Source: Prostheceraeus crozeri (Eukaryota > Platyhelminthes > Polycladida > Euryleptidae). From it: a stretch of 64,000 nucleotides of DNA. Made by a program: the position numbers and the translations under genes. The DNA lies in the NCBI GenBank assembly GCA_907163375.1, contig CAJQUW010007848.1:170001-234000 (forward strand), written 5' to 3'. Positions 57,321 to 64,000 of the stretch are shown here, one piece after another (the first letter of the stretch is position 1; each line of letters begins with the position of its first letter). The notes under the pieces were generated by a model. That model was not told where the DNA came from. It saw nothing but the letters and a program-made list of their open reading frames with translations, and made no database searches.

Positions 57321-57791
57321 TTGCCACGAGGCCTTTCGCCGACTCTCATCGGGTGGCTACAGTCGGTAGGGAAACATACAAAAACCACCCAGCGCCTGCC
57401 AGTGCGCTCTCTCAAGGACCCCTTGCCACTCGAATGTGTGTCCGATGTTGTTTACCAATTTCAATGCAACTGCGGAAGCAGTTACATCGGACGCACAGAA
57501 CGGTGGCTGGGGACCAGGATGAGAGAGCATCTGCCAGCCTGGTTGATGGACGGTCGCAGCAGACGACCTCGCAGTAGCGCTGAACCAGCAAGTGCGGTGA
57601 CCAAGCACGCTTGTGAGTGTCGCTTGTTTGATGTGGCGAACCAAAGAATTGCGTTCTTCAACGTCATAGCTCGGACAAGACGACCTCCATTGTTTCCCTA
57701 TCTGGAAGCGGTGTACATTGTGTATTCACTCAAGCCTGTATTGTGCGTCCAAAAAGAAATGACTATCACGCTTGCCCTTCCATGGCGTTAA
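57321..57791 (+). CDS. GIY-YIG endonuclease domain (Penelope-like, C-terminal part)
   Basis: 156 codons. The core is VVYQFQCNCGSSYIGRT (about residues 44-60), then LGTRMREHL, HACECRLF, and a tail PPLFPYLEAVYIVYSLKP..VQKEMTITLALPW, the order typical of Penelope-type endonuclease ends (Y-x-F-x-C-x(2-3)-C..YIG(K/R)T..R..EH). The Cys pair before YIG fits the zinc-binding variant. The first ~12 codons lie inside the left inverted repeat, so the listed ATG is not a natural start. No reverse transcriptase is present. The frame itself is unbroken. Confidence 0.8.
   Translation: MPRGLSPTLIGWLQSVGKHTKTTQRLPVRSLKDPLPLECVSDVVYQFQCNCGSSYIGRTERWLGTRMREHLPAWLMDGRSRRPRSSAEPASAVTKHACECRLFDVANQRIAFFNVIARTRRPPLFPYLEAVYIVYSLKPVLCVQKEMTITLALPWR
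57323..57357 (-). ncRNA. Hammerhead-like motif in the left inverted arm
   Basis: Minus sense: stem I GCCAC (57357-57353) pairs with GTGGC (57327-57323); core CCGATGA; eight-base stem-loop II GAGTCGGC; GAA; palindromic AGGCCT; then C before stem I. Order and spacing match a type I hammerhead, but core position 4 is C instead of U and stem II is weak, so activity is doubtful. Confidence 0.5.
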
Positions 57792-57854
57792 GCAGCTCAT
57801 TCATCATCATTCATTCATTTGTGTATAAATACCATTTTCTCATTTTTGTATGTT

Positions 57855-57889
57855 TCCACCCGATGAGAGTCGGCGAAAGGCCTCGTTGC
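57855..57889 (+). ncRNA. Hammerhead-like motif in the right inverted arm
   Basis: Plus-sense copy of the motif at 57323-57357: CCGATGA at 57860-57866, GAGTCGGC, GAA at 57875-57877, AGGCCT and C at 57884. Stem I is poorer here (CCAC against GTTG). The same C-for-U change is in both copies, so it predates the duplication or belongs to the family. Confidence 0.45.
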
Positions 57890-57989
57890 AATAGAAACGA
57901 TCAACAGAATGCTGATTTTTCTTTTTTGCACCGCATTTCTTTCAAACGTAATTCGAGAAAAGCTATAATGATCTTCAATTGATTCGGAG

Positions 57990-58290
57990 GAAGATTAATT
58001 GCTGATTATTGAAGAAGTGTGATGGAGTCATAAGATCTATTATTGAGCATGCCTGCCCTACCTTCATCGGACTTCATGAAGAGCAATCACACTCCGTAGA
58101 TAAAATTCAAAGAATATGCTTAAAAATCAAGGGCATTACTATGTCAGAAGATCTTTCCTCGAGAAGGTCTCGGTTGTCGCTGAACATTCTGCGAGATATT
58201 TCCAATGCCAAATCTCTACTGCATTTTCTTAATTCTGTGTTTCTACCAAGTAGTCGTATCTCAGTGCCTTTCTGCAGAATCAGTGCCTTT
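57990..58290 (+). pseudogene. LINE polymerase C-terminal relic
   Basis: The plus-strand frame reads LKKCDGVIRSIIEHACPTFI, then HSVDKIQRICLKIKGI, SRRSRLSLNILRDIS and ISVPFCR. This is the thumb region of a jockey/CR1/L2-type polymerase (cf. RSLLEYAAPVW..QKRALKMI in the 42736 element). The upstream part is absent; the Penelope-like unit ends only about 30 bp before it. Confidence 0.7.
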
Positions 58291-58798
58291 CTGTTTGCCA
58301 TCAATGTATATAATCCCGTCATCTGCACTTCATGCTTGAATCACTTACTTTATTTTATAATTTTCAAATCGCAATTTCTTCATCTTTATTCATCTTAGAA
58401 TTTCAAATCTTTACTTCGATTGTATATTTTGCTTATCATTATCATTTTGCTTGTCATATTCAAGAATCAATAAGCGTATCTCTCTCATGAAAAGGACATT
58501 TATATTTTATAATAAGCATTACTATCAAATACATGTATATCGAGAAGGCGTGTAAGCATAAGATAAACGTACAGCATCTACAAAATACAACTGTGTACAT
58601 CCATCATATAAATTAACGCAAACACATCACATGTGAGAGAGATCACACTCAAAGCAAGATGCTTCATAAGCGACATGTATAGGAAAAAACTGAACAGTGC
58701 GACATCAATGATGCAACTGATTCACAATAAAATGTAAATAAATCTTGATTGAAGCGAAAAAGTTGTAGAACACGATATAGTGTTCCTTCTTAGAACGA

Positions 58799-59508
58799 GG
58801 GGATATCAAAAAGTAATTGCAATTAATTTTGGGCAAACAATCTATAAAATTTAACTGCAGGCAGAGGATCTCAATTAATGGCAATTGTAATTTGATGGGA
58901 GCAATCCATTAATTGCAATTATTTGATGACAGCAATTTGCAATTATTTATCATTAATGTTTTAATAGACTAATTTTTGACTTGAATCATTTACTGTGTTA
59001 TTTCAATTTAGTGAACTAGGTTAAATGGGCTTACATACTTTATAAGTCGCTTAATAGCTTGGACAGTGACTTGAGTAGACCCATCACAGGAAGCATATGT
59101 GCATGTAGTGAATAATCACATGTGCCTACTTGTATAACAGAATATTAAGCAGAGTTTGAAAGCTATCATAAAGGCTCTGTAATACGAAGATACTTAATGC
59201 GTTGTGCACCAAATAGTTCCTCCTGAAACCGAGCAGTTGTGAGTAGGAAATGTTTAGTAAGCTCAGTGTCTAAATAAATCACTGACGTTGGAACGCTTTT
59301 CCTATACGATATTGAGTGTTGACGACATTGCAAGTAAACTATTCTACTAAATACCTCCCCATTCCAACACAATCCAATCAATCAATAAATTGCCTTTAGT
59401 AACAAACAATTAATAGTGGCTAACACTAGTGACTGATATTAGTGCCAATCAATTAATAGCATTTTTTGATTGAATTACGACCAATTAATTGCAATTAATT
59501 CCTGATAA
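58799..59508. mobile_element. AT-rich MITE-like element, copy 2
   Basis: Left end GGGGATATCAAAAAGTAATTGCAATTAATT (as GGGGATATCA plus TAATTGCAATTAATT) and right end in reverse complement GGGGTTATCAGGAATTAATTG. Interior rich in AATTGCAATT. Related in composition and ends to 51086-51728. No coding frame of note. Confidence 0.5.
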
Positions 59509-61076
59509 CCCCTTCCTGCGTCAGTTGTAGACCACGAACTATCGTGTAATTAACCCTGAAGATGTTCTCAGTAAATATGCGCTTAGGCAGTGAGGAAAGA
59601 TCGAAAATTAGCCCTCATCCACGTGTCCATAGCTGAACGCACATCATTGATGGTGGTAACCTGTGATTTTATTTCTAGACGTAAAACAATACAATACAAT
59701 TCACAAAAAATCGAAAAGATAAAAGTCTAACTTATCCGCTAGCAGCTAAAGTTCAAGAACCATAGCGTGATTTGAAATACTATTTTGTTTCAAAAGCATG
59801 TTGCTTTGCTTTCTAAAGATTTTCAAATTATGATATTTAAAAGATATTGACTGCATGTGCAAGCTAATAAATATTGTATAAAATACACATTCCTAGCTTC
59901 CACAAGTGAATTTTCAGTGCATGGATTTGATTGTCAATAATTATAAATCTATTCACTGTACCTAATACACATGGGCGACCGCACAGAAACAGTGTTAGGT
60001 AGTGAGTTGTTAGTGACAATGCAAATTTCAATGGGTGAGTGATACTCTTAATGATTTGTTAGCCTAACAGTGCTTCTTTGAGGTCGTCCCAGGTTGCCGT
60101 ATGCTGTATATTTTACTAGATAAGATCATGCTTCTTATATCAATTGAATAACTGCATTGTTATCAAAGGAACAAAAGTGGCAGTTTTGGCACAATGCTTC
60201 ATAATAAACGATGTATTTAGAGCTGATATTAAAGCTAGGTTTTTAAGAGTGGCTGTAAATCAGTGATCATTATAACACAGACTGCAGAGTTCGCCTGGGC
60301 TAAGAATAGAAAGATGTCCTCAGACTTGAATAAATAAAGCCCGAAAATTCCTTGGCAGCCGTAGACGTTGCGTTCTTTCTATGCGAATCAGTGTTTTGAA
60401 CATTGTTTCTAAGCATTGGCTTCAAAAGTGCTTTATACAGATCCACGATTTGAATATGTGTTTCATGTTGTCATGTTTGTAAACATGAATTTCAACTGTG
60501 CCATCCAACATGGTGTTCAGTTAGAACTGTGATTTTGAACTTACTTTTTAAAAAGTTATCTAAAACATGTTTCTGAATAGGCAATGCTGTTGAGCTATAA
60601 TTTGAGAACCCATGAAATGATGACTATTATAGACTTGGTGAAATGCCTTGATATTCTATTCTAAGCGAGAGCAGATTAAGACAAGTGAACCAGTAGTACT
60701 TCTGTTTATGCATGGCTTGTTTGAGAGACGAATACGAAGGTTTAGAATACTTTCAAGAAATTGAGTAGCTGCCAGCAAATGTAAGTAGAATGATATATAC
60801 ATCCCACTTAGCAAATTTTCGAAAGCTTAGTAAACATTTTATAGACTTTACAGGTGCTAAAATTACATACAGTGTACATCAAAACAATTTTTGAGATTGC
60901 CGATTCATTTACTATGCTGTTCAATTAAGAAAGAAGCGATGTAAATTGCTGTAATAAAGAGGCACAAAAGTATTCAAAACATAGGCGCTAAAACACAAAA
61001 AGCAAAAGAAGGCATGATATATTTTAAGCCATTTCAAAAACATGCTTCAAAAACAGTTGGCTTACCCCAAACTTCG

Positions 61077-61078
<2 letters not shown>
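59509..61078. other. No gene recognised upstream of the H3-like frame
   Basis: AT-rich and without a recognisable repeat. I looked for a short exon encoding the H3 N-terminus (MARTKQ) and found none. Confidence 0.4.

Positions 61079-61108
<30 letters not shown>
61079..61108. repeat. (TA)n microsatellite
   Basis: Perfect TA run of about 29 bp. Confidence 0.95.
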
Positions 61109-61114
<6 letters not shown>

Positions 61115-61612
61115 CAGAACAGAATAAGCAAATGCTTGCCCCTATTCGCTAAGCATATAGAAATGTGTAAACTTGCGGAAAAACCTGGTTAAAGTCAGGC
61201 TACAATATGCTTGGGCGCGAATGAATGCTCAAACATTTTGGTCCATTCTACGCACTGGCATGAATGAGGCAATAAATTAATGAATAATTTCGTCAAACAG
61301 TGCAGAAGAGCACTTCTATGAATTCGAAATCCATGTCAAATCAACTGAAATTGCATACTTCTCCTCATGCTTTAGCAAAAAATGCAGGATTAACATTATT
61401 GAAGCATTACATTGCTCGTTAGCATCCATGCCATTGAAACGAGATTATGTTCATAAATAATTTGTTTCAATGGTGAGAAATCGGATATCTGGTGATAATC
61501 AAAATTCTGTGTATTTTTCTGTTGTAGATTTGAATTCTTCTATTTCGTTATCCAATTTTCTGTCTACTTTGGTCTACTTAATTTATATAAAGTAGTAACA
61601 TATAATAATTAA

Positions 61613-62017
<405 letters not shown>

Positions 62018-62393
62018 ACATCATAAATCGTGAAAGCTCAAGTAAAATGACCACTAAATGAACTCTTTTTCTTCTCTAGGGCAACAGGTTAAGATGTACA
62101 TTTTTTGCAGGTTAAGATGTACTTTACTGGAACGGTATTGTATTGTAGAACGGGCATGTGCTCTATTCATGCAATGCTTAACCATGGATATGTGAAAATC
62201 GCAGATCGTCATCTGTTTAACCGATGAAGTGGTGGTGTTGTAGACAATTGAAAATAAATGAATAATGCAGAATCTGCCCACCACTACATTATTGTATTAT
62301 TGTAATCGTGACATCAAGGTCAAATCTTATCAGTTGTCGTTATTCCTCAGATTAGTTTGTTGAACAGAACACAGTGCATTCCTTTCGTAAGTT

Positions 62394-62760
62394 AACGTGG
62401 ATAAGTGGATTCCGGAGGAAACGCATATTTTTGGAGAAGAGTAGGCCTACTGCAAGCAACCATACCTGTGGGATTCTATGCATAACACTACAAAGACCGA
62501 GATCAGAGAAACCAAGCCTTGGTTAATATTGTATCAGCTATGAGAATCGATGGATTCGAAATGCCTGAAGTTCGCAAGAAATTGAAAGCAATTCGATCCA
62601 CCTACCTTTTGGGGAAAAAAAGAAAATTGCAAAATCGATGCTATCAGGAGCGGGTGCAAAGAGTGTTTACACTGTACATTCCGAGGTTGTCGTGGTTCGT
62701 ATTGGTGGATCAATTTCTGGCAAGGAATGATGCATCCAAGACGGACGCAAACTTATGTAT
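62394..62760 (+). pseudogene. MADF-domain relic (second protein of a PIF/Harbinger element?)
   Basis: KWIPEETHIFGEE, a stop, then YCKQPYLWDSMHN in one frame, and HYKDRDQRNQALVNI, PEVRKKLKAIRSTYLLGKKR and later YIPRLSWFVLVDQFLAR in the next. Together these follow the MADF DNA-binding pattern (P-x-LWD..Y+DRD-R..A..I..V++K+K.LR..Y..W). One in-frame stop (near 62446) and one frame change (near 62485) break it. The transposase relic next door on the other strand suggests the DNA-binding partner protein of a Harbinger-type transposon. Confidence 0.6.
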
Positions 62761-63194
62761 TGAAAAACTACATGCAAGTGTGTACCTTTGTATACAAAAT
62801 GCATTGTGTCATACACTAGTCTATATTACGTTGGCCTGCGCATCAAATAGGCCTACAGCTGCTATTATGAATAAACCCGCGGCTGTATATTTATGAAAAT
62901 TCTAATTCGATAAAAAAAATCAATAAACACTAAACTGCATTTGATATCAATTTGATATAGACTAAGAAAAAAGTAAAGATGCATGTAGGCCTGTGAATTA
63001 TTAGGAACATGACCGATAAATCTACATGTGCCTGATGTAACGAAGCCTAAGTCAGCTTTGATAAAACCTATCATAAGCTTAGAAATTATAGGCCTATGGC
63101 TAAGTATCGATTAAAAGTGTAGGTTCCACCACTGAATATAAAATACACAGATATGAGTATAAGGAAAATGTGGGTCTATTAAACTTACTTGAAC

Positions 63195-63587
63195 AAATTC
63201 CCTGAGAACTATCCATATCGCTTCCGGCAAAAAACAGAAATAGAAAGTTTATTAACTCGATGCAAATATTCCAATGACGAAAAAGTGCAGGCAGTTGCCA
63301 TGAATCGGAGAGTGATTTCCAATTTCAATTTGACTGGTAAAGCAGGTCGAAGATGTGTATAGCTTCTTTGAATATAGGGCTTCATTCTTTCCAGGAGATA
63401 GTCAAACTGCTCAGGAGTCAGTCAGATGATTATGAAATGAGGTTCTGTCCTCCAAAATCAACTCCTTCAGCAAGGTTTCCGATGCTCCCACCTTTTTTTC
63501 TCCGTAAATCCACTTTCGTGTCCAACACTTTCTCTTCCTCCTTAATTTTTCTAATTTAACCACTACACGAGCAGCTGCGAGGACCAT
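63195..63587 (-). pseudogene. PIF/Harbinger transposase N-terminal relic
   Basis: Minus strand from ATG at 63587: MVLAAARVVVKLEKLRRKRK, CWTRKWIYGEKKVGASETLL, KELILEDRTSFHNHL, then after a frame change near 63420 TPEQFDYLLERMKPYIQ, LRPALPVKLKLEITLRFMAT and a helix-turn-helix-like HRVNKLSISVF. This is the conserved N-terminal part of Harbinger nucleases (W..P....R...G....L..EL...D...F..F.RM....F..LL..V.P.I..LR.A...E.L..TLRFLATG). The DDE catalytic region is absent. A GTAAGT-like donor lies near 63190, but the frame is already broken. Confidence 0.75.
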
Positions 63588-63602
63588 TTCATTCGATAAC
63601 AT

Positions 63603-64000
63603 TTACTGAATGAATGGAAGTGTACTACCTACTGGCACAAGTTCTTTGCTGCAAGTTGTAATGCAAACGCAACAAGACAGTCACTGGACCGATCAATCAA
63701 GCCAGTGATGCGCGCGATGTAATATGAGGGCGAAGAATGTCATGCCGTTTAAAAAGGCTTGGGACAATTTCATTGGAGAATATTCAATTATACATACCGA
63801 TCCAGACCCGCTCATTTTTGTTCACTTGGTCTGTAATTAATGCTCTTGTTATAATTTGGAAGGGTTGTACATCCATGCCTTCATGGTTAATACTTTTATA
63901 CTTTTCATAATTATCTACTTATTCAATGAACTATATTTTATAGCGACTCACTGCGGGTTCAATAAATTGAAATTGGTATTCGTAGACAATCAATTAATTG
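63603..64000. other. Right flank, nothing recognised
   Basis: May include the 5' flank of the Harbinger-type relic. No terminal inverted repeat or three-base TWA duplication could be assigned with confidence. Confidence 0.35.

Larger units (their letters stand above)
57263..57962 (+). mobile_element. Short Penelope-like element with inverted ends and 11-bp target duplication
   Basis: CTATAATGATC at 57252-57262 and 57963-57973 brackets a 700-bp unit. Inverted repeats 57263-57357 and 57856-57950 (95 bp, near identical) flank a GIY-YIG endonuclease frame. Penelope-like retroelements carry a C-terminal GIY-YIG domain and often have repeated, partly inverted ends, so a heavily 5'-truncated copy of that class is the best reading. 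The near-identity of the arms and the exact target duplication suggest recent insertion. Each arm carries a hammerhead-like motif, known in the terminal repeats of this class. Confidence 0.75.

Noticed and set aside
57209-57577. Plus-strand frame overlapping the GIY-YIG frame
   Set aside because: Shadow of the endonuclease frame; composition follows the overlapped gene and no motif is present.

Overview
The window is animal nuclear DNA. Coding blocks are bounded by GT..AG introns and lie in AT-rich sequence full of non-LTR retrotransposons, tRNA-derived SINEs, cut-and-paste transposons and inverted-repeat elements. No bacterial, organellar or viral gene set is present and no LTR or capsid-bearing element was recognised. 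The repeat mix (APE-type LINEs with microsatellite tails, a Penelope-like element, piggyBac, PIF/Harbinger) points to a non-model invertebrate, probably aquatic; the phylum cannot be fixed from the sequence.

Bases 1-29781, plus strand: the last five coding exons of an SLC4A11-type solute carrier (2273-2441, 17232-17408, 26690-26885, 29476-29645, 29718-29781). Splice phases agree throughout and the stop codon is at 29779-29781. Earlier exons must lie upstream of the window. Intron 1 (14.8 kb) and intron 2 (9.3 kb) hold most of the nearby repeats: four copies of one SINE family, a 2-kb composite retroelement with a 13-bp target duplication, a 3-kb inverted-repeat element carrying a restriction-like-endonuclease LINE tail, a 210-bp foldback MITE, a LINE relic, and a 144-bp SINE with a hammerhead ribozyme fold.

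Bases 29782-39520 are gene-poor, with short repeats and 5'-truncated LINE ends. Bases 39521-42459 are a decayed piggyBac copy. Bases 42736-46037 are a LINE broken by two frameshifts. Bases 47925-50880 are a different LINE whose 937-codon endonuclease/reverse-transcriptase frame is uninterrupted, so it is recent; a truncated relative lies at 38593-38947.

Bases 51086-64000 hold AT-rich MITE-like elements, a 25-bp/156-bp higher-order minisatellite, a 700-bp Penelope-like insertion (GIY-YIG endonuclease, 95-bp inverted ends, each end with a hammerhead-like motif), an isolated histone H3-like frame with changes at near-invariant sites and no start codon, and a decayed PIF/Harbinger element (MADF-domain relic plus a convergent transposase relic).

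The strongest signal is that two unrelated small retroelements here carry type I hammerhead folds whose stem III is only a self-complementary hexamer. In the SINE the core is intact and sits directly after the Pol III B box. In the Penelope-like element the core has one departure from consensus.
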